Notes: generated from the letters alone by a model not told the origin. Counted from the stretch's first letter, positions 25,369-34,907 are shown. The stretch is DNA of 64,000 bases from Candidatus Eremiobacterota bacterium (GCA_019235885.1 JAFAKB010000076.1:62001-126000); one strand, 5' to 3'. Numbers and translations: made by a program.

Positions 25369-25820
25369 TGAACCGATCGGAACGTCCAGTACTTGTTCAC
25401 GAAGAAGTTCACGACGATGCCCGAGACCGTTGCAATGAACCAGGTCTTGTGCCCGTGGCCGAAGGCCGGCGCGACGAGCGCCGAGACGGCGAGCCCGACC
25501 AGCAGCGCCATCACCGAGACGCTCAAGAACTGCACCGCCTCTTTGCCCGCGTGGCCGGTCGAGCGGAACGTCCACACGCGGTTCAGGAAGTAGTTCGACA
25601 CCCCGCCGGCGAGAAACGCGATCGAGTAGATCGCATAGTACGGCCCGGCCGCCGCAGGATTGATCCCGCCGCGCCGGAGCGCCGCCTGCAACAGCGTGAA
25701 GATCACCAGGTTCACCACGAACCCCGACGCGCCGACGATCCCGAACTTCACGAACTGCCGCACGCCGCGCCGCGTCCGCACGCGCTGGAAGAAGCTCGGG
25801 CTCGTGTCAGGTGCGCTCAT
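25365..25820 (-). CDS. GtrA family polyprenyl-linked sugar flippase-like protein
   Basis: 151 residues with four membrane helices. 'RQFVKFGIVGASGFVVNLVIF' and 'GGVSNYFLNRVWTFRS' at one end and 'GIVVNFFVNKYWTFRSVQ' at the C-terminus are the paired GtrA motifs (N-x-W-T-F). GtrA proteins are thought to move undecaprenyl-phosphate-linked sugars across the inner membrane, supplying GT39-type enzymes. It overlaps both neighbours by 4 nt (ATGA and GTGA), consistent with one pathway. Confidence 0.9.
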   Translation of the reverse strand: MSAPDTSPSFFQRVRTRRGVRQFVKFGIVGASGFVVNLVIFTLLQAALRRGGINPAAAGPYYAIYSIAFLAGGVSNYFLNRVWTFRSTGHAGKEAVQFLSVSVMALLVGLAVSALVAPAFGHGHKTWFIATVSGIVVNFFVNKYWTFRSVQ

Positions 25821-27358
25821 GCTACCCAGTACCAGTCGGCGAACAGCACGGTGAACAGTCCCAGCAGCGGCAAGGAGAACGCGACGTAGGCGTTCTGGAA
25901 CGTCGGCCGCGCGCCCCACAGCGCGAACAGCGCGAACATCGGGAAGAGGACCAGCGCGAAGCGCGGCATGCTCATGAGGCTCGAGGTGCACATCGGGATG
26001 ACGATCGAGAGCGCCATGTAGAGCACGTACGAGAGCCGCAGCCGCCGGAAGCCGACCACCAGCACGACCAGCATCAGCGCGGTGAACGCCAGCTCGAGCG
26101 ACTCGTTCGCGACGGTCTGCGGCGCGTGCGCGTGCACGATCTTGCCGATCGTGTTCGAGACGGAGACCCACGGCGGCGCGAAGTGCCGGCCCCAGTGCGT
26201 CTGCACGTGCGAGAACCGCAGCGGGTCGCCGTTGAGCACCCACAGGTAGCCCATGTAGAGCGCGAGCCCGAGCGGGACGAGCGCCATCCCGATCAGCGGC
26301 TTGACGACGTCGTCGATCCAGTAGCGGAAGAACTCGCGCCCGCCTTCCTTCGCCGCGACCACCCACTCCACGAACAGCGGGACCGCGAGCAGCACGCCTT
26401 CCGAACGCGTCAGCGCCGCGAAGAACCCGAACACCCCGGCGATCAGCCAGCGCCGCTCGCGCACGTAGTAGAACGAGGCGACGGTCAGGAACAGGAACAG
26501 CGACTCGCTGTAGACCGCCGAGAAGAAGATCGCGGTCGGAAAGATCGAGACGAAAAAGGCGGCGCGCTGCGCGACGTGGCGGTTGTACTCGTGCTCGACC
26601 AGCTTGTAGAGGTAGAGCAAGGCGAAGAAGCTGGCCGCGTTCGAGACGATCAGCCCGGCGATCAGCTCGGAGCCGGTGAACCCGCCGGCGATCCGGATCA
26701 GCAGCGGGTAGAGCGGAAAGAACGCCGGCTCCGTTCCCGAGTAGCCGTTGCGCGCGATGCCGAGATAGTGCTCGGCGTCCCAGCGCCCCCACACCGCGAG
26801 CAGCGCGTTCTCCGAGGCGGCGTAGTGCACGCCGGGCCGCTGTCCGATCACCATCGCCGCGAGCTCCGCGATCGCCAGCAGCGGCAGCCGCGTCATCAGG
26901 AACGTCAGCGCGACGTCGCGGACGGTCTGGTTGAAGCGCGCCGCGACGACCAGCTTCGCGAGCGCGAAGACGGCGGCCGCGGCCGCGGCGGCGCGCTCGG
27001 TCCCGTGGCCGCCGCTGGGCGGGAGGAGCGTCCCCCACAGCAGGACCAGCCCCGACCACGAGATCGCGTCGTACTGCAGCGCGGTGATCTGGTCGACCCG
27101 GGCCCGCCGCGCGAAGTACCGCGAGTAGGCGATCCACCCGCCGTACACGCCGACGACGCCGGCCGCGATGCACAGCAGCCACATCGCGTCGAGGAACAGC
27201 GGACCGTGCGGGGCGCGCAGCGCGAGCGCGTACCAGAGGAAGAAGCCGGTGGTGAGGCCGGCGATGCCGACCGACGCGACCGCCGGCCAGCCGACGGCGG
27301 CGACGAACGACGCGGGTCGCCTCGGGACGGCGTGCGCGGCGGGGGCGGCGAGATCCAC
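25817..27358 (-). CDS. PIG-V-like mannosyltransferase family membrane protein
   Basis: 513 residues with about ten membrane helices. 'WGRWDAEHYLGIARNGYSG' contains the WDxxxY/W signature of the PIG-V/GT76-like group, and 'PAFFPLYPLLIRI' and 'AVYSESLFLFLTVASFYYVRERRW' are further conserved family elements. It probably transfers a mannose-like sugar from a polyprenyl donor at the outer face of the membrane. First gene of the minus-strand operon; the GTG at 27358 is about 100 nt from the divergent flavoprotein gene. Confidence 0.85.
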   Translation of the reverse strand: MDLAAPAAHAVPRRPASFVAAVGWPAVASVGIAGLTTGFFLWYALALRAPHGPLFLDAMWLLCIAAGVVGVYGGWIAYSRYFARRARVDQITALQYDAISWSGLVLLWGTLLPPSGGHGTERAAAAAAAVFALAKLVVAARFNQTVRDVALTFLMTRLPLLAIAELAAMVIGQRPGVHYAASENALLAVWGRWDAEHYLGIARNGYSGTEPAFFPLYPLLIRIAGGFTGSELIAGLIVSNAASFFALLYLYKLVEHEYNRHVAQRAAFFVSIFPTAIFFSAVYSESLFLFLTVASFYYVRERRWLIAGVFGFFAALTRSEGVLLAVPLFVEWVVAAKEGGREFFRYWIDDVVKPLIGMALVPLGLALYMGYLWVLNGDPLRFSHVQTHWGRHFAPPWVSVSNTIGKIVHAHAPQTVANESLELAFTALMLVVLVVGFRRLRLSYVLYMALSIVIPMCTSSLMSMPRFALVLFPMFALFALWGARPTFQNAYVAFSLPLLGLFTVLFADWYWVA

Positions 27359-27461
27359 GGTCGGGCTCGTTCCCCGCGAACGGCATCGGTCGCCTGCATG
27401 GATACCGCCCGCTCGGCGGCAAAACCGGAACCGTCCGCCGCGCGCGGCGGGTCAAGACGCT

Positions 27462-28895
27462 GTGGGGCCGCAGGCCCCGGGGAGCAAGACGATTCCGAAT
27501 CGATTCGACGTGATCGTGGTGGGCGCGGGGAGCGGCGGTTACGCCGCGGCGCGCACCGCCCGCGACCTCGGCGCGAACGTCGCCCTGGTGGATCAGGGCC
27601 CGCTCGGCGGCTTGTGCATCCTGCGCGGCTGCATGCCCTCGAAGACGCTGATCGCGACCGGCGACCTCCTGCACGAGATCGGCAAGGCCGGCGAGCTGGC
27701 GGTCCGCGTCGAGCGGCCGGCGCTCGACTTCGGCGCGCTCGCCGCGCGCAAGCGCACGCTGGTCCGCGGCTGGGCCGACTACCGCATCGCCGGGATCGAG
27801 ACGTTTCCGCTCTTTCACGGTGCGGCGCGCTTCGAGTCGCCGACCACGCTGCGGGTCGGCGACGAGGTCCTCTACGCCCCGCGCTTCGTCATCGCCACCG
27901 GCAGCAGCGTCGCTCCGGCGGCGGTCCACGGGCTCGCCGAGGCCGGCTTCATCGACAGCGACGCCGCGCTCGATCTCGAAGCGCCGCCGAAGTCGCTGAT
28001 CGTCTTGGGCGGCGGCTACGTCGGCAGCGAGCTGGGCCAGTTCTTCCACCGCGCCGGCGTCCCGGTGACGTTCATCGTCCGCTCGCAGCACTTGCTCTCC
28101 GGCGAAGATCACGACGTCGGCTTGGGTCTGACCGAGTACTTGCGCGAGGAAGGGATTCGGATCGAGACGTGCGCGCAAGTCCAGTCGGTCGCCGTGCGGG
28201 ACGACGGGCTCAAAGCCGTCCGCTACAAGCAAGACGGCGACGAGCGCGAGGTCGCCGCGCACGAGATCTTCTACGCGCTCGGCCGCGTCCCGAACGCGTG
28301 CGGGCTCGAGCTCGACAAAGCGGGCGTCGAGCACCACGAGATCACCGGCATTCCCGTCGACGCGACGCTGCGCACCTCGAATCCCGACGTCTACGCGGTC
28401 GGCGACGTGACCGGACAGTTTCCGCTCGTGCACGTGGCGATCCAGCAGGGCGAGATCGCGGGCCGCAACGCGGCGACCGGCGCGCACGAACGCGCCGACT
28501 ACCGCATCTCGAAGACCCATACGGTCTTCACCGACCCGCAGGTCGCGATCGTCGGTGAGACGGAGCGCGAGCTGCAAGCAAACGGGATCGAGTACCTCAA
28601 GGCGGCGTACCCGTTCGAAGAGCACGGCAAGGCGGTCGCGCTCGGCCGCACGCAAGGCTTCGTGAAGATGATGGCCTCGCCGAAGGACGGCCGCATTCTC
28701 GGCGCGGCGATCCTCGGCCCCGATGCCTCCGATCTGATCGAGCCGCTGATCGTCGCGATGGCGTACGGCGCGACCGTCCAGGACTACGCGCGCATCCCGC
28801 ACCTTCACCCGACGCTGGTCGAGATCCTGACCTATCCCGCCGAGGAGATCGCCGAGCGGCTGCGCGACGTTCCGCCGCTCGCCGTTGCGAAGTAG
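27462..28895 (+). CDS. FAD-dependent pyridine nucleotide-disulfide oxidoreductase
   Basis: 477 residues. 'FDVIVVGAGSGGYAAARTARDLGA' binds FAD; 'GGLCILRGCMPSK' holds the redox disulfide (C-x4-C), as in mercuric reductase and dihydrolipoamide dehydrogenase; 'LIVLGGGYVGSELGQFFHRAG' binds NAD(P)H; 'VYAVGDVTGQFPLVHVAIQQG' is the second FAD segment; the C-terminal dimerisation domain ends 'HLHPTLVEILTYPAEEI'. The C-terminal H-x-HP supplies the active-site base. No Hg-binding N-terminal domain is present. The GTG at 27462 is the only in-frame candidate close to the FAD motif and has no clear ribosome site. Substrate undefined. Confidence 0.9.
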   Translation: MGPQAPGSKTIPNRFDVIVVGAGSGGYAAARTARDLGANVALVDQGPLGGLCILRGCMPSKTLIATGDLLHEIGKAGELAVRVERPALDFGALAARKRTLVRGWADYRIAGIETFPLFHGAARFESPTTLRVGDEVLYAPRFVIATGSSVAPAAVHGLAEAGFIDSDAALDLEAPPKSLIVLGGGYVGSELGQFFHRAGVPVTFIVRSQHLLSGEDHDVGLGLTEYLREEGIRIETCAQVQSVAVRDDGLKAVRYKQDGDEREVAAHEIFYALGRVPNACGLELDKAGVEHHEITGIPVDATLRTSNPDVYAVGDVTGQFPLVHVAIQQGEIAGRNAATGAHERADYRISKTHTVFTDPQVAIVGETERELQANGIEYLKAAYPFEEHGKAVALGRTQGFVKMMASPKDGRILGAAILGPDASDLIEPLIVAMAYGATVQDYARIPHLHPTLVEILTYPAEEIAERLRDVPPLAVAK

Positions 28896-28896
28896 C

Positions 28897-29784
28897 ATGC
28901 ACGCGGCGCTGGTGCAGTTCAAGCCGCGCAAGGGCGATCTGGACGCGAACCTCGACGCGATGCGCGCGGTGTTCGAGCAGCTCGCGCCGACCGGCACCGA
29001 GCTGATCGTCTTTCCCGAAGCGGCGCTGACCGGGTATTTCCTCGAAGGCGCGGTCTACGAGCTCGCGCTCGACGCGCCGTCGCTCGCGCGCGCGGTCGAC
29101 GAGGAGTGGCGCGCGACCGGCGCCACGCGCGCGGTCGACATCGTGGTCGGCTTCTACGAGAACGCCGGCGGGACGTTTCACAACAGCGCAATGTACCTGC
29201 GCGCCGGCGGCCCGGAGCGCGCGCGGATCGTGCACGTCCACCGCAAGATGTTCTTGCCGACCTACGGCGTCTTCGACGAAGAGCGGTTTCTCACGCGCGG
29301 CCGCCGGCTGGCGGCGTTCGAGAGCGCGTTCGGGCCGGCGGCGATGCTGATCTGCGAGGACGCCTGGCACGCGATCATGCCGACCGTCGCGGCGCTGAAG
29401 GGCGCGCGGCTGCTGATCGTCCCGAGCGCCTCGCCCGGACGCGGCATCTGCGGCGACGGCGAGCTGGAAAGCAACGCGCGCTGGAAGTCGATCCTCGCCG
29501 CGGCGGCTTCCGAGCACGGCGTGTACGTGCTGTACGCCGGGCTGACCGGGTTCGAGGGCGGCAAAGGGATGTCGGGCAACACCTGCGCGTTCTCGCCGCG
29601 CGGCGACCTGCTCGCCTCGGCCGGACCGCTCGATCCGTGCATCGTGCGCGTGCAGCTCGATCCGAACGAAGTCGACTTGGCGCGCGCGACGATCCCACTC
29701 CTCGGCGATCTCTCCGCCGTCCTCCCCGACCTGTGGCTCGACGAGGAGATCCCGGTGACGCGCCGGATCGAGGAGCGCACGTGA
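28897..29784 (+). CDS. Nitrilase-superfamily amidohydrolase, probable glutaminase partner of NadE
   Basis: 295 residues. The Glu-Lys-Cys triad is visible: 'IVFPEAALTGY', 'HRKMFLPTYGVFDEERF' and 'MLICEDAWH'. The Lys segment K-x-x-LPxYxVFDExR is the signature of the glutaminase domain of glutamine-dependent NAD synthetases rather than of generic nitrilases. Such a domain hydrolyses glutamine and channels ammonia to the synthetase. The gene starts 1 nt after the flavoprotein stop and overlaps nadE by GTGA, in the same order as the fused enzyme. Role as a NadE subunit is inferred. Confidence 0.88.
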   Translation: MHAALVQFKPRKGDLDANLDAMRAVFEQLAPTGTELIVFPEAALTGYFLEGAVYELALDAPSLARAVDEEWRATGATRAVDIVVGFYENAGGTFHNSAMYLRAGGPERARIVHVHRKMFLPTYGVFDEERFLTRGRRLAAFESAFGPAAMLICEDAWHAIMPTVAALKGARLLIVPSASPGRGICGDGELESNARWKSILAAAASEHGVYVLYAGLTGFEGGKGMSGNTCAFSPRGDLLASAGPLDPCIVRVQLDPNEVDLARATIPLLGDLSAVLPDLWLDEEIPVTRRIEERT

Positions 29785-30641
29785 ACGCGCAGACCTCACT
29801 GCCCGTCATCGAAACGCCGCTCGACGAGCCGTCGCTGGCGATCGATCCGGAGCTCACCGCGCGCTGGCTCGAAGCGTTCTTGCGCGACGAGATGGTCGAG
29901 CGGCGCGGGATCGGCCGCGCGATCCTCGGGCTCTCGGGCGGGATCGACAGCGCGCTGGTCGCGTACCTGTGCGCGCGCGCGCTCGGGCCGCAGAACGTCT
30001 ATGCCATCCGCATGCCGTACAAGACGTCCTCGCCCAGCTCGCTCAGCGACGCGCAGCGCGTCGTCGACGCGCTCGGGATCAACTGCGAGACGATCGAGAT
30101 CAGCGACGCCGTCGACGGCTACCTCGCGCACGCGCCGGACGCCGACGCGCGCCGCAAAGGGAACGTGATGGCGCGGATGCGGATGCTGGTGCTCTTCGAC
30201 CAGTCGGCGCGCCGCAACGCGCTCCCGGTCGGGACCGGAAACAAGACGGAGCGGCTGATGGGCTACTTCACCTGGCACGCCGACGACACGCCGCCGGTGA
30301 ACCCGATCGGCGATCTGTTCAAGACGCAGGTGTGGGCGCTCGCGCGCCACCTCGGCGTCCCCAACGAAGTCGTCGACAAGCCGCCCAGCGCCGATCTCGA
30401 AGCGAACCAAACCGACGAGGGCGATCTCGGCATCACCTATGCGAAAGCCGACCGCATCCTGAACTTGATCCTGTTCGGCTACAAGGACCCGGCGATCGTC
30501 GCGCGCGGCTTCAGCGAGTCCGAGGTGGGATTGGTGCGCCGCCGCGTCGACGCGACGCACTGGAAGCGCCACCTGCCGACGACGGCGCTGGTCTCCGGCA
30601 CCGCGATCAACGAGTTCTACCTGCGCCCGGTGGACTTCTGA
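29781..30641 (+). CDS. nadE: NAD+ synthase, synthetase domain only
   Basis: 286 residues. 'LGLSGGIDSALVAYLCARALG' is the PP-loop pyrophosphatase motif (SGGxDS) that adenylates nicotinate adenine dinucleotide. 'LPVGTGNKTERLMGYFTWHADD' and 'NPIGDLFKTQVWALARHLGVP' are NadE signatures, and 'KPPSADLEANQTDEGDLG' is the flexible loop. It makes NAD+ from NaAD, ATP and ammonia. The glutaminase half is the separate gene immediately upstream (GTGA overlap). Confidence 0.94.
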   Translation: MNAQTSLPVIETPLDEPSLAIDPELTARWLEAFLRDEMVERRGIGRAILGLSGGIDSALVAYLCARALGPQNVYAIRMPYKTSSPSSLSDAQRVVDALGINCETIEISDAVDGYLAHAPDADARRKGNVMARMRMLVLFDQSARRNALPVGTGNKTERLMGYFTWHADDTPPVNPIGDLFKTQVWALARHLGVPNEVVDKPPSADLEANQTDEGDLGITYAKADRILNLILFGYKDPAIVARGFSESEVGLVRRRVDATHWKRHLPTTALVSGTAINEFYLRPVDF

Positions 30642-31289
30642 GTGCAGACGTCCTCGCAGCCTCCGCGCGCCGGCGACCCGCTCCCGCCGCACGGCTTCTT
30701 TCCGGTCGGCTTGAACCTGGCCGGGCGGCGGTGCGTCGTGATCGGCGCCGCCGACGACAGCGAAGCGAGCGAGAAGGCCGCCGCGCTGCGCGAAGTCGAC
30801 GCCGACGTTCGTCGAATCACCGATCCGGCGGCACTGCGCGACGAGGACGTCGCCGGCGCGTTCTTCGTGATCTCCACGCCGCAGGACGAGGCGCTCTCGG
30901 CGCGCCTGCGCGCGCTCGCCGACGCGCACAAGTTTCTGCTGTGCACGATCGACCAGCCGCGCTACGGCTTCGTCGCGATGCAGGCGATCGTCAAAGCCGG
31001 ACCGGTGCGGATCGGGATTTCGACCGGCGGCGTCGCGCCGCGTGTCGGCAAGATCCTCAAAGCCGCGCTGCAGCGCGTGCTCGACGCGAAGTTCGCGCGC
31101 TTCGTCGACTGCCTGGCGACGCAGAAGCGCCGCAACCGCACGCGCCTGGCCGGCGACGGCGCGGCGCGCCGCCGTGCGATGATCGACGCCGCCCGCGGGT
31201 TCGAGCTGGACGTGCGCGCCGCGTACCCGCAGTGGTTCGAGGACGAGCTGGCGGCGGCCGCGCCGCGCGTGCCGGAGGAGAACCCGTAG
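30642..31289 (+). CDS. Precorrin-2 dehydrogenase / siroheme synthase-like protein
   Basis: 215 residues from a GTG that abuts the nadE stop. 'HGFFPVGLNLAGRRCVVIGAADDSEASEKAAALREVDADVRRI' is the N-terminal Rossmann region of the CysG-B/Met8p/SirC family, although the usual GGGxVA is changed to GAADDSEA. 'VRIGISTGGVAPRVGKILKAAL' is the conserved SxGxSP/K-like segment. The family oxidises precorrin-2 with NAD+ and may insert metal, for siroheme or cobalamin. The altered glycine loop makes NAD binding uncertain. Confidence 0.8.
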   Translation: MQTSSQPPRAGDPLPPHGFFPVGLNLAGRRCVVIGAADDSEASEKAAALREVDADVRRITDPAALRDEDVAGAFFVISTPQDEALSARLRALADAHKFLLCTIDQPRYGFVAMQAIVKAGPVRIGISTGGVAPRVGKILKAALQRVLDAKFARFVDCLATQKRRNRTRLAGDGAARRRAMIDAARGFELDVRAAYPQWFEDELAAAAPRVPEENP

Positions 31290-32563
31290 TGGCTTCGGTC
31301 GAGATCGTCACCATCGGCACCGAGATTCTGCTCGGCCACCTCACCGACACCAACGCGCCGTACGTCGCGCGCCACCTCGCCGATCACGGTGTCGACGTGT
31401 ACGCGAAACACTCCGTCGGCGACAACGCCGAGCGGCTCGCGGTGATGCTGGAAACGGTGCTCGAGCGCGCCGACGGCGCGATCACGACCGGCGGGCTCGG
31501 CCCGACGGTCGACGACCTCACCAAAGACGCGGTCGCGCGCGCCGTCCGCAAAGAGCTGGTGCTGCACGAGCCGTCGCTGCGCGCGATCGAGGAGCGCTTC
31601 AAGGCCTTCGGGCGCGAGATGACCGGCAACAACCGGCGCCAAGCCTATCTGCCCGAAGGGTGCGTGGTGCTGGAGAACCCGCACGGCACCGCGCCCGGCT
31701 TCGTCGCGCTGCGCGAGGACGGCAAGTTCGTCGCCTGCATGCCGGGCGTGCCGCGCGAGATGAAGCCGATGCTCCAGGAGAAGCTGATCCCGTGGCTGGT
31801 GCAGCGCTTCGGCTTGCGCGAGGCGATCTACACCAAGACGCTGCACACCGTGGGAATCGGCGAGTCGCAGCTGGACGCGAAGATCGAAGACCTCTTCCGC
31901 ACGCTCGAGAACCCGAAGATCGCGGTGCTCGCCCACGGCTTTCGCGTCGACGTGAAGGTGATGGCGAAAGCCGCGAGCCGCGCGCAAGCCGAAACGCTGA
32001 TCGAGCCGGTCGCCGCCGAGCTGCGCCGCCGCATCGGCAGCGGTTACTACGGCGACGACGAGACCACGCTCCCCGGCGCGATCGTGCGCGCGCTCGCCGC
32101 ACGCGGGCTGACGCTCGGCACGGCGGAGTCGTGCACCGGCGGCGCGGTCGCCGACGAGATCGTCAGCGTCGCCGGCGCGTCGGCGGTGTTTCGCGGCGCG
32201 GTCGTCGCGTACGCCGACGAGGTCAAGACCGCGCTGCTCGACGTTCCTGAGACGACGCTGAGAAGCGCCGGCGCGGTCAGCGAGGAGACCGCCGTCGCGA
32301 TGGCGCGCGGCGCGCTGCGGCAGCTTGACGCGGATTTTGCGATCTCGACCACGGGGATTGCGGGCCCCGGCGGTGGAACGGCGGAAAAACCGGTCGGGCT
32401 CGTGTGGTTCGCGCTCGCATTGGGAGCGAGTGAGATCGAGACACGGCGGCTCACCTTTCCCGGCGACCGGGCCGACATTCGAGAACGAGCGACCGTGGCT
32501 GCGCTGAGCTTGATTTGGCGTAGGCTCGAGCGCGACGTTCAAGCGGCGACCGGCGTTCCCTAG
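31289..32563 (+). CDS. cinA: CinA family protein (COG1058/COG1546 fusion)
   Basis: 424 residues. The N-terminal MoaB/MogA-like domain begins 'VEIVTIGTEILLGHLTDTNAPYVARHLADHGVDV' and includes 'ITTGGLGPTVDDLTKDAVA' and 'MPGVPREMKPML'. The C-terminal nicotinamide-mononucleotide deamidase domain has 'LGTAESCTGGAVADEIVSVAGAS' and 'STTGIAGPGGGTAEKPVGLVW'. Members act as ADP-ribose pyrophosphatase and/or NMN deamidase, fitting its place after nadE in an NAD-related run. GGAGGAG lies upstream of the GTG start. Confidence 0.94.
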   Translation: MASVEIVTIGTEILLGHLTDTNAPYVARHLADHGVDVYAKHSVGDNAERLAVMLETVLERADGAITTGGLGPTVDDLTKDAVARAVRKELVLHEPSLRAIEERFKAFGREMTGNNRRQAYLPEGCVVLENPHGTAPGFVALREDGKFVACMPGVPREMKPMLQEKLIPWLVQRFGLREAIYTKTLHTVGIGESQLDAKIEDLFRTLENPKIAVLAHGFRVDVKVMAKAASRAQAETLIEPVAAELRRRIGSGYYGDDETTLPGAIVRALAARGLTLGTAESCTGGAVADEIVSVAGASAVFRGAVVAYADEVKTALLDVPETTLRSAGAVSEETAVAMARGALRQLDADFAISTTGIAGPGGGTAEKPVGLVWFALALGASEIETRRLTFPGDRADIRERATVAALSLIWRRLERDVQAATGVP

Positions 32564-32576
32564 CCTCAAGAAAGCG

Positions 32577-34907
32577 ATGCGCATGACACACCGCCCCTAC
32601 TTCCGTCCGATCGTCTTCTCGCTGACGGCGGCTCTGTTGCTCGCCGGCTGCACTCGGATCGGCGGCGGCAAGGCGGCGCCGCCCACGTCGGCCCCGACAC
32701 TCGCGCCGAACGTCGAGAACGTCAACCCGCTCGGTTTCTACTCCTCGGGCGGCGGCCACGGCGGCGGGCAGTGCCCGAAGGCTTCGGCCGCAGCGTGGGG
32801 CTGCCCGAGCGTCTACGCGCTCAGCTCCGATCCGTCCGGCATCACGGTCCAGCGCTTCGACCCCTCGGGCCAGACGACGCAATACAACACGACGCTGACG
32901 ACGCCGGCGAACGACGCGCTCCCCGACTCCTCGGCGAACATGCAGTACCGCTTCAGCTCGCCGTCCGCTGCCGGGCCGTTCGTGGTGACCGTGCAGCAAG
33001 TGCACGACGGCCCGCATCAGGTCTACTACAACCGCAACTCCGACTCGATCGGCCACGCCGACGTCTCGCTGCTGCCGGCGAGCGCGCGCCGTTCGGTGCT
33101 CTCGTCCGCCGCCGGCGCGGGACCGCGCGCCGTGCACGAGCTCGCGCGCCGCGCGAACAAGAGCGCGCCGTCCGGAACGCTCTCCGACCGCCTCTACGTG
33201 CGCTTCCGCCACGCCGCGCTGCAGGCCAACGGCCGCAGCGTCGACGACGCGATCCGCGGCCTCGGCACGCGCGGGCGCGAGCTGGCGACGACCAACGCCG
33301 ATCCGTTGGCGGTGGTCAGCGTTCCGGCCGGAACGACCGCGCAGGACTACGCGAAGACGCTCGCCGACCGCCCCGACGTCGCGGCGACGTTCCCGGTGCG
33401 CAAGCGCTACGCGCTCTCGAAGAGCGCGACGACGCCGAACGACACGAACTTCCAGATTCCCGACGAGTGGTATCTGTTCACCGACGGCTTCCCGTACGCG
33501 TGGTCCTACACCAAAGGCGCGGGCGCGACGATCGCCGTGATCGACACGGGCGTCGATCTGACGAACACCGACATCGCGCAGAACGTCAGCTTCTCCGAGA
33601 CGGTCCTGAACGGCAAGAGCTCGTCCACCGAGGTCGACAAGGACGGGCACGGCACGAACGTCGCCTCGATCGCGGACGCGGTCGCGAACAACGGCAGCGC
33701 GTTCGGCAGCGGGAACCGCAACTTCGCCGGCGGCGGCTGGTCCGCGAAGCTGATCGCGATCTCGATCTTCGATCCGGCAACCGGGTTCGCGTCGGGCTCC
33801 GACGAGGCGATCGCGATCGGCGACGCGGTCTCGCACGGCGCCGACGTCGTGAACTTGAGCCTGGGCGCGGAAGAGAGCTTCAACGACAACCAGTTCACCA
33901 GCGCGAGCAGCTGGAACGGCGGTTACGACGAGGGCGAGTTCGAGGCGATCGAAGCGGCGATCGCGGCCCGGACGACGGTCGTCGCCGCGGCCGGCAACAA
34001 CCGCGACGGCCAGGACTCGAACGGCGACCAAATCCCCGGCACCGGCCAGAACGGCAACCCGCCGCAGTTCTACAAGCACACGAACCTCGACTATCCCGCG
34101 GGCTACGCGGACGTGATCTCGGTCGGCGCCTCGGCGCTCAACGACAACAACACCGGCAATTACACGGTCGCGACCGAGTACGTCGCGCCCTACTCGCAGA
34201 CCGCGGTGAACCTCTCGCTCGTCGCGCCGGGCGGCGATGCGAACGCGAGCGGCAACGACGTCGACCTGCTCCACTGGATCTGGAACTACTACTCGACCAC
34301 CGCCAGCTCGCCGTGCACGTACGAGCAAGGCACGCTGCCGCACATCCCGACGAACTGCACGGCGCTCTTCAACGGCACCTCGCAGGCGACGCCGCAGGTG
34401 TCGGCGGCCGCCGCACTGCTCTACTCGGCCGCGGGCGGGCACAACGTCCTCACGCCGCAGCAGGTAAAGCAGCTGCTGGAGCAGACCGCCGACAACATCA
34501 ACGACCCGGCGCAAGGCCACGGCCGCCTCAACGTCTACCGCGCGGTCGCCGCGCTGGTGCAGGATCCCGGCGCGACCTACACGGGTCCGAAGCCGATCGT
34601 GCGCTCCGCAACGCAGACGATCGCGTTCGCGTACACCAACACGGGCGGCAACCGGCCGACCATCGTCGATTACGACTTCCCGGTCGGCGTCCCGGTCGCG
34701 GCCGACGGCAGCTTCCGCATCGCCGACGTGCGCCCGGCCGACGCGACGAACTTCAAGGTCGCGGTGTGGTACGACGCCAACGCCGACGGGGTCATCGACG
34801 CCGGCGACTGGATCGGCACCTCCCCCGTGAGCTGCAACGTCAGCTCGTCGTGCGCGATCGGCACGATCAAGCTGCAGCAGGTCAGCGGGACTTACGTGCT
34901 GCCGTAA
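32577..34907 (+). CDS. S8 (subtilisin-like) serine peptidase lipoprotein
   Basis: 776 residues. The signal peptide ends in the lipobox LLAGC. The catalytic triad reads as Asp323 ('IAVIDTGVDL'), His358 ('DGHGTNVASI') and Ser602 ('FNGTSQATPQVSAAAALLYSA'). About 290 residues precede the catalytic domain and may include a propeptide (YVRFRHAALQANGRSVDDAIRGLG). The C-terminal ~120 residues form an extra domain with 'AVWYDANADGVIDAGDWIG', an Asp-rich segment that could bind calcium. Likely tethered on the cell surface to digest proteins. It overlaps the convergent oxidoreductase by 16 nt. Confidence 0.92.
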   Translation: MRMTHRPYFRPIVFSLTAALLLAGCTRIGGGKAAPPTSAPTLAPNVENVNPLGFYSSGGGHGGGQCPKASAAAWGCPSVYALSSDPSGITVQRFDPSGQTTQYNTTLTTPANDALPDSSANMQYRFSSPSAAGPFVVTVQQVHDGPHQVYYNRNSDSIGHADVSLLPASARRSVLSSAAGAGPRAVHELARRANKSAPSGTLSDRLYVRFRHAALQANGRSVDDAIRGLGTRGRELATTNADPLAVVSVPAGTTAQDYAKTLADRPDVAATFPVRKRYALSKSATTPNDTNFQIPDEWYLFTDGFPYAWSYTKGAGATIAVIDTGVDLTNTDIAQNVSFSETVLNGKSSSTEVDKDGHGTNVASIADAVANNGSAFGSGNRNFAGGGWSAKLIAISIFDPATGFASGSDEAIAIGDAVSHGADVVNLSLGAEESFNDNQFTSASSWNGGYDEGEFEAIEAAIAARTTVVAAAGNNRDGQDSNGDQIPGTGQNGNPPQFYKHTNLDYPAGYADVISVGASALNDNNTGNYTVATEYVAPYSQTAVNLSLVAPGGDANASGNDVDLLHWIWNYYSTTASSPCTYEQGTLPHIPTNCTALFNGTSQATPQVSAAAALLYSAAGGHNVLTPQQVKQLLEQTADNINDPAQGHGRLNVYRAVAALVQDPGATYTGPKPIVRSATQTIAFAYTNTGGNRPTIVDYDFPVGVPVAADGSFRIADVRPADATNFKVAVWYDANADGVIDAGDWIGTSPVSCNVSSSCAIGTIKLQQVSGTYVLP

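Noticed and set aside
25365-28997. A 1210-residue minus-strand frame
   Set aside because: Only 25365-25820 (GtrA) is protein-like; the rest is antisense to the flavoprotein and out of frame with the mannosyltransferase.
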